A stretch of DNA of 64,000 nucleotides from Flavobacterium psychrotrophum (GTDB lineage Bacteria; Bacteroidota; Bacteroidia; Flavobacteriales; Flavobacteriaceae). Shown piece after piece: positions 25,276 through 34,459 of this stretch. The notes under the pieces are model-generated. The model ran no database searches and was not told where the DNA came from. It saw nothing but the letters and a program-made list of their open reading frames with translations. Where the stretch lies: the NCBI RefSeq assembly GCF_003403075.1, contig NZ_CP031557.1, positions 4,340,001-4,404,000 of the forward strand, given 5' to 3'. The translations under genes and the position numbers were made by a program. Position 1 is the first letter of the stretch. Every line of letters begins with the position of its first letter.

Positions 25276-26352
25276 ATGTCACACTTATTTTCCATACTTC
25301 AGCTTAAGAGCATTATATTAAAAAACCGCATTGTGGTATCACCCATGTGCCAGTACAGCGCCATAGACGGTTTTGCTAACGACTGGCACCTGGTACACCT
25401 TGGCGCACGTGCCATAGGCGGGGCAGGGCTTATTATCCAGGAGGCAACTGCCGTATCGCCAGAGGGGCGTATTTCTCCCTGCGACCTGGGTATCTGGGAT
25501 GATGCCCACCTCGAAAAATTAAAACAGATAACCGCCTTTATCATGGAGCACAATGCTGTGCCGGGTATACAGTTGGCACACGCAGGCCGCAAGGCCAGTA
25601 CTACCCCGCCATGGCAGGGCGGCGAAAAGCTGACACTGGAGGGAGATGGCTGGCACACCGTAGCGCCAAGCGCCATTCGCTACAGTGACCACGAAGAGTT
25701 TGCGCCCATAGCATTAGATAAAGATGGTATTGCTAAAGTGGTGGCCGATTTTAAAGCCGCTGCAAAACGTGCCCACGATGCCTGCTACAAGGTAGTAGAA
25801 CTACACGCGGCACACGGTTATCTTATTCACCAGTTTTTGTCGCCGCTAACAAACCAGCGTACAGATGAATATGGTGGCAGTTTTGAAAACCGTACCCGCC
25901 TGTTGCTCGAAATACTCGAAGCCGTACAGAGTGTATGGCCTGCAGAACTTCCTGTTTTTGTACGCATATCGGGTACTGACTGGGCAGAAGGTGGCTGGAA
26001 CGAAGATGAATCGGTAGCGTTATCTAAAATCCTTAAAGAAAAAGGTGTCGATGTTGTAGACTGCTCGTCTGGCGGTGCTGTATACTGGCAAAAAATCCCC
26101 GTAGCCCCAGGCTACCAGGTACACATAGCCGAAAAGGTAAAGAAAGAAACCCACGTATTAACCGGTGCCGTAGGCTTAATTACCGAAGCCCAACAAGCCG
26201 AAGATATTCTTGCAGCGGGCAAAGCAGACCTGGTGCTCTTTGCCCGCGAATCGCTGCGCGACCCTAACCTTGGCCTGCGCTTTGCACACGAACTGGGTGT
26301 AGAAACCATTTGGCCTAAGCAATACGACCGTGCTCAGTGGAGAAAGAAGTAG
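25276..26352 (+). CDS. NADH:flavin oxidoreductase / old yellow enzyme (YqjM/NamA type)
   Basis: A 358-aa TIM-barrel FMN enzyme. Characteristic stretches are VVSPMCQYSA (FMN contact), LAHAGRKAS, and LHAAHGYLIHQFLSP with the substrate-binding residues, then RTDEYGGSFENRTR. The class reduces activated C=C bonds using NADPH, often in detoxification. The C-terminal PKQYDRAQWR is typical of the YqjM subgroup. Normal length. It is probably co-transcribed with the DoxX gene upstream. Confidence 0.93.
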   Translation: MSHLFSILQLKSIILKNRIVVSPMCQYSAIDGFANDWHLVHLGARAIGGAGLIIQEATAVSPEGRISPCDLGIWDDAHLEKLKQITAFIMEHNAVPGIQLAHAGRKASTTPPWQGGEKLTLEGDGWHTVAPSAIRYSDHEEFAPIALDKDGIAKVVADFKAAAKRAHDACYKVVELHAAHGYLIHQFLSPLTNQRTDEYGGSFENRTRLLLEILEAVQSVWPAELPVFVRISGTDWAEGGWNEDESVALSKILKEKGVDVVDCSSGGAVYWQKIPVAPGYQVHIAEKVKKETHVLTGAVGLITEAQQAEDILAAGKADLVLFARESLRDPNLGLRFAHELGVETIWPKQYDRAQWRKK

Positions 26353-26454
26353 TGATTGGTTTTTAGTCGCGGTTTACGGTAGTTATACACCGTCGCTTTT
26401 GTCATCTGAATGAAGCGTGGCGGGATGATAAGTAACATATTTCCGGCTAGTGAA

Positions 26455-26500
26455 GCTATTCCCCTCCCTCGGAGGGGTGCCCGTAGGGTGGGGTGGGTAA
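26455..26500. repeat. family B GC-rich intergenic repeat, copy 1
   Basis: CCCCTCCCTCGGAGGGGTG followed by a G-rich tail GGGTGGGGTGGGT. Related to the copies near 26.76, 34.31 and 34.42 kb. It lies in the 440-bp non-coding gap 26353-26794. Confidence 0.55.
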
Positions 26501-26554
26501 ATTTTACAACAAGATACACTCCGGCTTTTAGCCACAGGGGAATGGCTTCACCCA

Positions 26555-26690
26555 AATAAATCTTTGTGGCTCTTTGCGAAACAAAACAATAAAAAACTCT
26601 GAGGTTCCTCTGTGAATCTCAGTATCACCAATAATAACGTTTGTGAAACTTTGCGCTTCCTTTGTGTGGCTTAGCAGAACAAAAAACAAT
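26555..26690. repeat. degenerate CTTTGTG/CACAAAG-type intergenic sequence
   Basis: Low-complexity words such as ATCTTTGTGGCTCTTTGCG and TTTGTGAAACTTTGCGC recur, in the style of the family C elements, but the arms are poorly matched. No ORF is seen here. Confidence 0.4.
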
Positions 26691-26740
26691 ATTCAGTCGT
26701 AACCTCTGTATTAGGTTTCACTCAGATATATTTGAGTGAA

Positions 26741-26780
26741 GCTGCTCCCCTCTCCTTTGGAGAGGGGCTGGGGGTGAGGC
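26741..26780. repeat. family B GC-rich intergenic repeat, copy 2
   Basis: Core CCCCTCTCCTTTGGAGAGGGG, a near-perfect palindrome, followed by CTGGGGGTGAGG. It ends 15 bases before the start of the Gfo/Idh/MocA gene. A second short inverted repeat (TTCACTCA/TGAGTGAA) lies at 26718-26740. Confidence 0.7.
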
Positions 26781-26794
26781 AAAAACCCAATAGC

Positions 26795-27835
26795 ATGAAA
26801 AAAATAAAAACAGCATTATTATCCTACGGAATGTCCGGCAAGGTATTCCACGCACCCTTTTTAACCCTGCACCCCGGCTTTGAGCTTACAGGTGCCTGGG
26901 AACGCAGCAAACACCTCATTCAGCAGGATTACCCTGAGGTTAAAAGTTATCCTTCGTTTGATGATTTATTAGCCGATGATGTAGAGCTGGTGGTAGTCAA
27001 CACACCTGTAGATACCCATTTTGAATATGCAAAAAAAGCTCTTGAGGCCGGCAAGCATATTATTGTAGAAAAAGCCTTTACCACCACCGCTGCCGAAGCC
27101 GAAGAGCTGGATGCACTGGCTAAAGCCAAAGGATTAAAACTTACCGTATATCAAAACCGCCGCTGGGACAGCGACCTTAAAACGGTAAAAAGCGTTATTG
27201 AATCGGGAGACCTGGGTGACATTGTTGAGGCTTCCATACGTTTTGACCGTTACAATCCTAACCTTAGCCCTAAAGCCTGGAAAGAAGGTGCGAACGCCGG
27301 AGCTGGAGTATTAAAAGACCTTGGGCCACACATTATAGACCAGGCCATTTACCTTTTTGGTTATCCGGAAGGCGTATTTGCAGACATCCGCACGCTACGC
27401 GAAGGATCCCAGGTAGATGATAATATTGATATTTTATTGTATTATACTGATAAACGCGTAAACCTGCACGGTGGCTTTTTTAACCGCGAACAACTCCCTG
27501 CTTATATAATTCAGGGACGCAAAGGCAGCTTTTTTAAAGCCCGTGCCGATGTACAGGAAGATACCCTGAAAACCGGTGCGAAACCAAACCTGTCTGACTG
27601 GGGTACCGAGCCTCAAGATAAATCGGGCTTGTTGCATACAGAAGTTAACGGCGAAATAGTGCGTAAAACCATCCCAACGTTGCGGGGCAATTATTACGAA
27701 CTTTTTGATGGTGTATACAACGCGATAACAGAAGGTACTACAGAACCCGTTACTGCCGAAGATGGCGCCCGTGTAATGAAGATTATTGATGCAGCCATAG
27801 CCAGCAGCGCGCAAAGAAAGGTAATCAACCTGTAA
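26795..27835 (+). CDS. Gfo/Idh/MocA family oxidoreductase
   Basis: A 346-aa NAD(P)-dependent sugar or inositol dehydrogenase. I took the ATG at 26795; the longer ORF would translate the family B repeat. The N-terminal Rossmann fold starts ALLSYGMSGKVFHAPFL (the G-x-G-x-x-G loop is altered at its first Gly) and contains VVVNTPVDTHF and VEKAF, the usual EKP motif with Ala for Pro. The C-terminal part has GAGVLKDLGPHIIDQA with the catalytic-type Asp and His. The substrate is unknown. It is followed by a DUF1304 gene 10 bases on. Confidence 0.92.
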   Translation: MKKIKTALLSYGMSGKVFHAPFLTLHPGFELTGAWERSKHLIQQDYPEVKSYPSFDDLLADDVELVVVNTPVDTHFEYAKKALEAGKHIIVEKAFTTTAAEAEELDALAKAKGLKLTVYQNRRWDSDLKTVKSVIESGDLGDIVEASIRFDRYNPNLSPKAWKEGANAGAGVLKDLGPHIIDQAIYLFGYPEGVFADIRTLREGSQVDDNIDILLYYTDKRVNLHGGFFNREQLPAYIIQGRKGSFFKARADVQEDTLKTGAKPNLSDWGTEPQDKSGLLHTEVNGEIVRKTIPTLRGNYYELFDGVYNAITEGTTEPVTAEDGARVMKIIDAAIASSAQRKVINL

Positions 27836-27845
27836 ATTAACCAAT

Positions 27846-28223
27846 ATGGATATAGTAGTAAGCATTTTAGTAACCATTATTACCATCTTTCACCTGTATA
27901 TTATGTGGTTTGAGATGTTTGCCTGGGAAACACGCGGGCCAAAAATATTCCGCAATTTCCCACGGGAATTATTCCCTAAAACAAAGGCACTGGCAGCAAA
28001 CCAGGGTTTGTATAACGGCTTTCTGGCAGCCGGCCTTATCTGGTCGTTCTTTATACAGGATGCTGCATGGCATACTAATGTGCTGCTGTTCTTTCTGGGT
28101 TGTGTAGCCGTAGCAGGGCTGTTTGGCGCCGCTACCGCTTCTAAAAAAATATTCTTTGTACAGGCACTGCCTGCGCTTATTGCCATTGCATTACTTATCG
28201 TAAAGCTGTCGATAAACTCATAA
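27846..28223 (+). CDS. DUF1304 family membrane protein
   Basis: A 125-aa protein with four hydrophobic segments. The pattern HLYIMWFEMFAWETRGP, KALAANQGLYNGFLAAGLIW and KIFFVQALPALIAI is that of DUF1304, small inner-membrane proteins of unknown function. It lies 10 bases after the Gfo/Idh/MocA gene, probably in one transcript. Confidence 0.82.
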   Translation: MDIVVSILVTIITIFHLYIMWFEMFAWETRGPKIFRNFPRELFPKTKALAANQGLYNGFLAAGLIWSFFIQDAAWHTNVLLFFLGCVAVAGLFGAATASKKIFFVQALPALIAIALLIVKLSINS

Positions 28224-28334
28224 TAAACATAAGCCACGAACTACACGAATGTTAATAAACGGGTTTTTGAATATTAGTGTAATTCGTAGCTAAACAAATG
28301 ATTGCTGCAACAGCACATTGCAAATAAAAAATTA

Positions 28335-29306
28335 ATGAATGTATTTATAACACGCGAAATCCCCCGGGCAGGGCTGGAGCTTCTTGAAAAAGAAGGTTAC
28401 AACATAGTGCAATGGGTAGAGAAACGCGAACTTACCGAAGAAGAATTTTTAACCCATAGTAAGGCTGCCAATGCTATACTGCTTACCGGAAGGCGCAAGG
28501 CCGATGCTGCTTTTTTTGAACAATGCAGCCACCTTAAGGTTGTGTCGCTCTTTTCTGTAGGGTATGATAATGTAGATATTACTGCTGCTACTAAAGCAGG
28601 TATCCCGATAGGAAACACACCCGATGTGCTGAGTAATGCTACTGCCGAAACCGCTTTTTTGCTGATGATAGCCACTGCACGAAAAGCATTTTACCACCAC
28701 AAGCGCATTGCCGCCGGTAACTGGGATTTTTTTGAACCCACAGCAGGCCTGGGAACCGATTTGTTTGGCAAAACACTGGGTATTGTGGGCTTGGGTAACA
28801 TTGGCTTTGAAATGGCAAAGATGTGCAAAGGTGCTTACGGCATGAATATCATCTACCACAACCGTGGGCATAACAAGCAGGCTGAAGCCGAACTGGGAGC
28901 TAAACGCGTAGAACTTGACGACCTGCTGGCACAAAGCGATGTCATTTCGGTACACGTTAATCTTTCTGATGAATCTAAGGGAATGTTCAATGCTGCGGCA
29001 TTCGCTAAAATGAAGTCCGGCGCCCTTTTTATAAACACCGCGCGTGGCGGCATCCATAACGAAGCCGACCTTAAAGTGGCTTTAGAGAACGGTACCATTT
29101 GGGGTGCGGGGCTAGATGTTACCAACCCTGAACCGATGGATAAAAACAATCCGTTACTCAATATGGAAAATGTAAGTGTACTGCCTCATATTGGCTCTGC
29201 CGTAAAAGAAACCCGTGATGCCATGGCAATACTTGCCGCTAAAAATGTTATTGCGGGATTAAAAGGCGAAAAGTTGCCGGCGTGCGTAAACCCCAAGGTG
29301 CAGTAG
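28335..29306 (+). CDS. D-isomer 2-hydroxyacid dehydrogenase (glyoxylate/hydroxypyruvate reductase-like)
   Basis: A 323-aa NAD(P)-dependent dehydrogenase. The ATG at 28335 (MNVFITREIPRAGLELL) is chosen because it matches the family start; a longer in-frame TTG start would add 11 unlikely residues. Visible: the VGLGNIGFEMA nucleotide loop, FINTARGG with the catalytic Arg, LDVTNPEP with Glu and LPHIGSA with the catalytic His. It reduces glyoxylate, hydroxypyruvate or a related 2-oxoacid. It stands apart from the previous gene by 112 bases. Confidence 0.92.
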   Translation: MNVFITREIPRAGLELLEKEGYNIVQWVEKRELTEEEFLTHSKAANAILLTGRRKADAAFFEQCSHLKVVSLFSVGYDNVDITAATKAGIPIGNTPDVLSNATAETAFLLMIATARKAFYHHKRIAAGNWDFFEPTAGLGTDLFGKTLGIVGLGNIGFEMAKMCKGAYGMNIIYHNRGHNKQAEAELGAKRVELDDLLAQSDVISVHVNLSDESKGMFNAAAFAKMKSGALFINTARGGIHNEADLKVALENGTIWGAGLDVTNPEPMDKNNPLLNMENVSVLPHIGSAVKETRDAMAILAAKNVIAGLKGEKLPACVNPKVQ

Positions 29307-29350
29307 TTGTTTAAAATTGGAAAGTCTAAGTTTTAAATGCAATTGAGGTG

Positions 29351-29505
29351 ATTACCACAAAGGTCACAAAGATTTCACTGGGAACACAAAGCTTTACGGA
29401 ATGTACTTTTACCATGTAGAAGCCCACAAAGCTTTGTGTACCCCCGCCAAGGCGGTTTTTTCCATCGTGAACTTTGTGAAAATCTTTGTGAACCTTGTGG
29501 GAAAT
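29351..29505. repeat. family C long imperfect inverted repeat (CACAAAG type), copy 1
   Basis: The left arm (29351-29391, ACCACAAAGGTCACAAAG) and right arm (29472-29505, CTTTGTGAACCTTGTGG) are imperfect inverted copies about 35-40 bases long. Smaller palindromes (CACAAAGCTTTGTG; CCGCCAAGGCGG) lie between them. It fills most of the gap before the MutS-like gene. Confidence 0.7.
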
Positions 29506-29589
29506 CTATTACATGTTTCACACTACTCATATTCCAAACCATATATAATACCCTTAATGCATAATTTAGCAGCATAAACAAACCTTATT

Positions 29590-31365
29590 TTGAAAAGTAC
29601 AGACTACCAGAATTTATTACAAAACCACGAGCAGGAACACGACAAGCTGCAAAAACAGTATAACCTGATAGGCACAGTGCGGCTGGGGCTTGTGGCCGTT
29701 ATGCTGGTTATGGCTTATTTTGCCGTGGCTCAAAAAAACAATGCCTTTTGGGTGGTTTGTGCACTGGCATGGCTTGGGTTCATGGTAGCTTATAAAAAGC
29801 ACCAGCGGGTACAACGGCAGCGCAACCTGCTACGCCAGCTCATACAGATTAATAAAGACGAAATTGCTTATCTTAACCGAACTAAAATTTCGTTTGCAGA
29901 AGGGCAGGAGTTTGTAGATCCCCAACACCCCTATACCTATGACCTTGATATTTTCGGGCAGCGGTCGTTGTTTCATAACCTTAACCGTACGTACACTTTT
30001 ATAGGGAAACACAGTTTTGCTAACCTGCTAAAAGGCATATTGCCTAATGAAGATATTCTGCACAACCAAAATGCTGTTGCCGAACTGAAAGATAAAACTG
30101 CATGGAGGCAGCATATAGCTGCACTGGCACGGAGTAAGAACGATACCGGGAAAAAATATACCCAGCTTATAGAATGGGCGTCATCTCCGGCAGAGCAACT
30201 GCCAGGGTATGCCAGGGTGCTTTCTTTTGCAGGCCCTGCATTGTTTATGGCTGCCGTGTTATGGAGCATCGTTACGGGCAGTTACCATAGCGCCATTACC
30301 TGGTTGTTTTTGTTTAATGCCGGATATTTCTTTTCGCACATTAAAAAGGTAAAGGCTATAACTGATTTCTCCGATGAGATCGACGTGATATTAAAAAACT
30401 ATGGCGACATACTGCAGAGTATAGAGCAGGAAAATTTTACATCAGAAAAAAACCTCTCGTTACAAACACAGGTTACCTCCGGCACGGAAACCGCAAGCGG
30501 ACAAATTCGTCAGCTCTCGGCATTGTTTTCAGACCTTAACAACACAAGCAATCCGCTTGGCGCGATGCTGGTAAACGGCGTGTGCATGTACCATTTGCAC
30601 AGGCTGCACAACCTGTATGCCTGGAAAGCAAAACATGCACAGCAAATTACCCAGTGGCTAAACGTTATAGGGCAGTTTGAAGCCCTTAACAGCCTGGCTA
30701 ATTACGCAGCAAACAATCCCGGTTTTGTATTTCCGCATATAAACAATAATGGGCAAATTACATTTAAAGATTTAGGCCATCCGCTTATTCCTGAAACGGT
30801 GCGGGTATGTAACGATATTTCGTTTACACAGCAACCCTTCCGCATCCTTACGGGCAGTAATATGTCCGGCAAGAGTACGTTTCTGCGTACGCTGGGCATC
30901 AATATGGTGCTGGCAGGTACAGGTGCTCCCGTTTGTGCAAAGCAGGCTACAATACATCCGCTACCGGTACTGGTATCAATGCGCCAAAGCGATTCACTGG
31001 CCGATAGCGAGTCGTACTTTTTTGCTGAGGTAAAACGCCTTAAGCAGATTATCGTGGCATTGCAGGGCCAAAAGTCTTTCGTGTTGCTGGATGAAATTTT
31101 AAAGGGTACAAATTCAGACGATAAACAGTCGGGTACCATAGGCGTTATCAAAAAAATCATTGCCCAAAACGGCACCGGGGTTATTGCTACACACGATATC
31201 GAGGTATGCGACACCAGTAACGACTATCCTGATTACCTGAAAAACCAGTGCTTTGAAGTGCAGATAACTAATAACGAACTGGTGTTTGACTATACCCTGC
31301 GCGATGGCATTTGCCAGAATAAGAGCGCTACCTTTTTAATGAAGAAAATGGAGATCATCTCATAG
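29590..31365 (+). CDS. membrane-anchored MutS-related ATPase
   Basis: A 591-aa protein with two pairs of N-terminal and central hydrophobic segments (about 35-75 and 205-250) and a C-terminal MutS-type ATPase: Walker A GSNMSGKST (422-430), FVLLDEILKGTNSDD (Walker B) and ATHD. It lacks the mismatch-recognition domain, so a role in ordinary mismatch repair is unlikely. The start is a TTG at 29590; the first internal ATG would remove the first transmembrane segment. The function of these membrane MutS-like proteins is unknown. Followed 29 bases later by a hydrolase gene. Confidence 0.85.
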   Translation: MKSTDYQNLLQNHEQEHDKLQKQYNLIGTVRLGLVAVMLVMAYFAVAQKNNAFWVVCALAWLGFMVAYKKHQRVQRQRNLLRQLIQINKDEIAYLNRTKISFAEGQEFVDPQHPYTYDLDIFGQRSLFHNLNRTYTFIGKHSFANLLKGILPNEDILHNQNAVAELKDKTAWRQHIAALARSKNDTGKKYTQLIEWASSPAEQLPGYARVLSFAGPALFMAAVLWSIVTGSYHSAITWLFLFNAGYFFSHIKKVKAITDFSDEIDVILKNYGDILQSIEQENFTSEKNLSLQTQVTSGTETASGQIRQLSALFSDLNNTSNPLGAMLVNGVCMYHLHRLHNLYAWKAKHAQQITQWLNVIGQFEALNSLANYAANNPGFVFPHINNNGQITFKDLGHPLIPETVRVCNDISFTQQPFRILTGSNMSGKSTFLRTLGINMVLAGTGAPVCAKQATIHPLPVLVSMRQSDSLADSESYFFAEVKRLKQIIVALQGQKSFVLLDEILKGTNSDDKQSGTIGVIKKIIAQNGTGVIATHDIEVCDTSNDYPDYLKNQCFEVQITNNELVFDYTLRDGICQNKSATFLMKKMEIIS

Positions 31366-31394
31366 CAATAATACAATTACCAAAACACACAACT

Positions 31395-32396
31395 ATGAAA
31401 AAACTCACGTATATACTTTTTGCCTTCATCACAGTATCTTTTGCACAGGCACAAAACGATGAGCCCATTTCGCTGGGTTTAATGCTGGAGAATTATAAAT
31501 ATCCGTTTCCGGTAAGCACTAAAGAATTTGACATACAAGGCCAAAAGTTAACCATGGCCTATATGGATGTGCAACCGGAAAAACCTAATGGCAAAACCAT
31601 AATGCTGCTGCACGGCAAAAACTTTTGTGGTGCCTACTGGGAGCAAACGGCTACCGACCTGAGCAAAGAGGGTTACCGTGTAATTATACCCGACCAGATA
31701 GGCTTCGGCAAATCAAGCAAGCCTACTAATATTCAGTATACATTCCAGCTATTGGCACAAAATACCAAGGCTATTTTAGATGACCTGAAAATTACTAAAC
31801 TAACGGTTTTGGGGCATAGCATGGGGGGTATGGTAGCTACCCGCTTTTCGCTGATGTACCCCAATATGGTAGAAAAACTGGTGCTGGAAAACCCCATAGG
31901 ACTGGAAGACTGGAAGCTTTGGGTACCTTATCAAAGTGTAGACAACTGGTATGCGGGCGAACTGAGGCAGGACTATGAGTCGCTTAAAAACTACCAAATA
32001 GTTTCATACTACCACAACACATGGATGTATGAATATAACAAATGGCTCAACATTCCCGCGGGGTGGACAATGAATAAAGACATTTACCTTAACATTGCTA
32101 AAAATGCGGCGCTTACTTATGATATGGTCTTTACACAGCCGGTGTGCTACGAGTTCCAGAACCTGAAAATGCCGGTACTGCTTATCATCGGGCAGCTTGA
32201 CCGCACCGCCCTTGGCAAGGCCAAAGCTCCGGCGGAAGTTCAGTCTAAACTGGGCAACTACCCAGTGCTAGGACGCCAAACAGCAAAGAAAATACCGAAT
32301 GCTAAACTGGTAGAGATAGATGGAGTGGGCCACTTGCCACACATAGAAGAATATAAGTTGTTTATAAAACCGCTTAAAGAGTTTTTAAAGGGGTAA
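31395..32396 (+). CDS. secreted alpha/beta-fold hydrolase
   Basis: A 333-aa protein with signal peptide MKKLTYILFAFITVSFAQA. The nucleophile elbow LGHSMGGM puts Ser142 in place, LIIGQLDRTALG carries the likely acid and DGVGHLPHIE the likely His. HGKNFCGAYW resembles the oxyanion region. It may act as an esterase, lipase or peptidase in the periplasm; the substrate is unknown. The next gene begins 5 bases after its stop. Confidence 0.9.
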   Translation: MKKLTYILFAFITVSFAQAQNDEPISLGLMLENYKYPFPVSTKEFDIQGQKLTMAYMDVQPEKPNGKTIMLLHGKNFCGAYWEQTATDLSKEGYRVIIPDQIGFGKSSKPTNIQYTFQLLAQNTKAILDDLKITKLTVLGHSMGGMVATRFSLMYPNMVEKLVLENPIGLEDWKLWVPYQSVDNWYAGELRQDYESLKNYQIVSYYHNTWMYEYNKWLNIPAGWTMNKDIYLNIAKNAALTYDMVFTQPVCYEFQNLKMPVLLIIGQLDRTALGKAKAPAEVQSKLGNYPVLGRQTAKKIPNAKLVEIDGVGHLPHIEEYKLFIKPLKEFLKG

Positions 32397-32401
32397 GTAA
32401 T

Positions 32402-32959
32402 ATGGAAAACCAATTTCTTTATGCAGCGCGAGGTGTTTATAATCCGGAAGTTGATGGCTGGGATGACTATATTATTTGGAGCAAATTATCTCACTTAAAT
32501 GAGGTGGCCGGCTTAGATTGTGTTTTGAATGAGGACTTACTTCAGGCTGATAGAGACAATGAGGATTATTGGGAACAAATGTATTGGTACGAATCTTCAT
32601 TATCGGGATTATATAAAACGTCTGATTATGTATTATCGAAAATAAATGCAAATCAAAAATTCAATTTTTTAGCAGTATTGCTTGAACCGACTCAGGACTG
32701 TAACCAAATTGCACTTGAAGATTATGACTTTTTAGGGTATGACCTTTTAGATCTTTATTTTGAAATTAGTGCCCTTACTAATTGCGGTGGCTTTGATGAA
32801 ACATTCTTACCTGTAGATTTAAATTCCTTTGGATTGATAGACGATTTTAATAAGGCATATGATTTCGCAAACAGGCTTTACGAAAATAATCCGGAGGAAG
32901 ATCATGCGAATACTAATGTAATCGCGATATGGAGGCATAAATATATTGGGATAAGGTAG
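32402..32959 (+). CDS. hypothetical protein, unknown family
   Basis: A 185-aa acidic, cytosolic-looking protein (no signal peptide or membrane segment), rich in Asp, Glu, Asn, Tyr and Trp. I do not recognise a family. The composition, with YYWEQMYWYESSLSGL and LTNCGGFDETFLPVDL, resembles small immunity-type proteins, but this is only an impression. It starts 5 bases after the hydrolase stop, so it is probably co-transcribed, yet its base composition is more AT-rich than its neighbours, which could point to recent acquisition. Confidence 0.6.
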   Translation: MENQFLYAARGVYNPEVDGWDDYIIWSKLSHLNEVAGLDCVLNEDLLQADRDNEDYWEQMYWYESSLSGLYKTSDYVLSKINANQKFNFLAVLLEPTQDCNQIALEDYDFLGYDLLDLYFEISALTNCGGFDETFLPVDLNSFGLIDDFNKAYDFANRLYENNPEEDHANTNVIAIWRHKYIGIR

Positions 32960-33061
32960 CACATTTCAGACAATTTCGATTAAACTCGTTGATCATAGGA
33001 GATTTCTCTACTTCGCTTCGCTGCGGTCGAAATGGAATGTGTCTCATTAACAATAACTGTG

Positions 33062-33069
33062 TAACTTTG
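33062..33069 (+). promoter_or_regulatory. -7 element (TAACTTTG) of the MFS gene
   Basis: TAACTTTG lies 4 bases before the ATG at 33074. The transcript would be nearly leaderless. No clear TTG partner. Confidence 0.35.
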
Positions 33070-33073
33070 TACT

Positions 33074-34288
33074 ATGGATACCGAAATAAACTTATCGCGA
33101 AAGGTACGCAAGCCTTTAAAAGCGTACAAAGAGGCAAAGCAAAGTTACCTTAACAGGATGCGCCTGGCTGTGTCGTTGTTCTATTTTTCTATGGGGCTTA
33201 CTTTTGCCACCTGGGCAAGCCGCATACCCGATATTAAAGAAACATTAAACCTTACTGAGGCCGACCTTGGTACGGTGCTCTTTGCTATTCCGCTGGGGCA
33301 GTTGCTCATGATGCCTTTTTCGGGTAAGATCGTTATACGCTATGGTAGTAGTAAGACGGTGGTTTTTGGCATTATCTTTTACATATTATCTATGGCTACG
33401 TTGGGGCTGGCTACCGAGGTGTGGCAGCTTATGCTATCGCTGTTCTTCTTTGGCATCTTTAGTAACTTTACTAACATATCGGTTAATACACAAGGTATTC
33501 TTACAGAGAGTATTTTCCGCAGGCCCATTATGTCGTCGTTTCACGGGGCATGGAGCCTTGCCGGTTTTACGGGTGCACTCATCGGCCTGCTGATGATGAA
33601 CTTTGGCCTTAAGCCGCTGTACCATTTTGCGATAGTGGCAATACTGTTGTACATAAATATTTTCGCTAATTATCGCCATCTGGTAAAAACCCGCCCCGCA
33701 AAACCTGCCAAGGTTGAGGCTGAGAAAAAACGCAGCCTGATACCCAAGATAAACCCCGCCCTGGCATGGCTGGGTGTTATTGGCTTTTGCAGCATGGTAA
33801 GCGAGGGCATTATGTTTGACTGGAGCGGCGTATATTTTAAAGAGGTGGTAAAAGCACCGGAATCGTTAGTAATACTGGGATATACCTCATTTATGATCAT
33901 GATGGCTTCCGGCCGTTTTATAGGCGATAAAATTACGGCACGCTTTGGGCGTAAGCGCGTACTAGCTATAAGCGGCTTTATGATATCGGGCGGCATGTAT
34001 ATTGCGGTGTTCTTTCCGTATGTAATTCCGGCTGCACTTGGCTTTATGCTTGTGGGGCTTGGGGTAAGTACTGTTGTACCGGGCGTTTACAGTCTTGCGG
34101 GTAAAACACCGGGCATAGAGCCCAGCCAGGCGCTTACGGCAGTATCGAGCATTAGTTTTCTGGGCTTTTTACTGGGGCCACCTATTATAGGATACATTGC
34201 ACATGCCGTAGGGCTTAAAATGTCGTTTGCCATAATAGGGGTATTTGGTGTAGGAATAGCCTTTTTAGTGAATAAAATTAAGGAATAG
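33074..34288 (+). CDS. MFS transporter
   Basis: A 404-aa membrane protein with about twelve hydrophobic segments and a charged N-terminal tail. Residues WASRIPDIKETLNLTEADLG and GKIVIRYGSSKTVV fit the MFS motif A region; GDKITARFGRKRV after helix 8 is the second copy. It resembles the YbjJ-like subgroup. The substrate cannot be predicted. A fragment of a family A-like repeat (GAGATTTCTCTACTTCGC) lies in the gap before it. Confidence 0.88.
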   Translation: MDTEINLSRKVRKPLKAYKEAKQSYLNRMRLAVSLFYFSMGLTFATWASRIPDIKETLNLTEADLGTVLFAIPLGQLLMMPFSGKIVIRYGSSKTVVFGIIFYILSMATLGLATEVWQLMLSLFFFGIFSNFTNISVNTQGILTESIFRRPIMSSFHGAWSLAGFTGALIGLLMMNFGLKPLYHFAIVAILLYINIFANYRHLVKTRPAKPAKVEAEKKRSLIPKINPALAWLGVIGFCSMVSEGIMFDWSGVYFKEVVKAPESLVILGYTSFMIMMASGRFIGDKITARFGRKRVLAISGFMISGGMYIAVFFPYVIPAALGFMLVGLGVSTVVPGVYSLAGKTPGIEPSQALTAVSSISFLGFLLGPPIIGYIAHAVGLKMSFAIIGVFGVGIAFLVNKIKE

Positions 34289-34292
34289 GTAA

Positions 34293-34439
34293 CCTCACCC
34301 CAACCCCTCTCCGAAGAAGAGGGGAGCCAGCAGACGGGTACAGTTTGAAGAATAACACGGTAAAAGTTATCGTTAATCAGGAGTTGAAACATCGGAGTGT
34401 AGCTGCTCCCTCTCCTTTGGAGAGGGCTGGGGTGAGGCT
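34293..34439. repeat. pair of family B repeats facing each other
   Basis: CCTCACCCCAACCCCTCTCC (34293-34312) and its inverted relative GGAGAGGGCTGGGGTGAGG (34419-34437) lie about 105 bases apart, each with its own small palindrome (CTCTCC...AGAGGGG; CCTCTCCTTTGGAGAGG). The two copies together form a large inverted structure filling the gap between the MFS and aldo/keto reductase genes. Confidence 0.75.
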
Positions 34440-34459
34440 AATAATTAACAACAAAGAAT

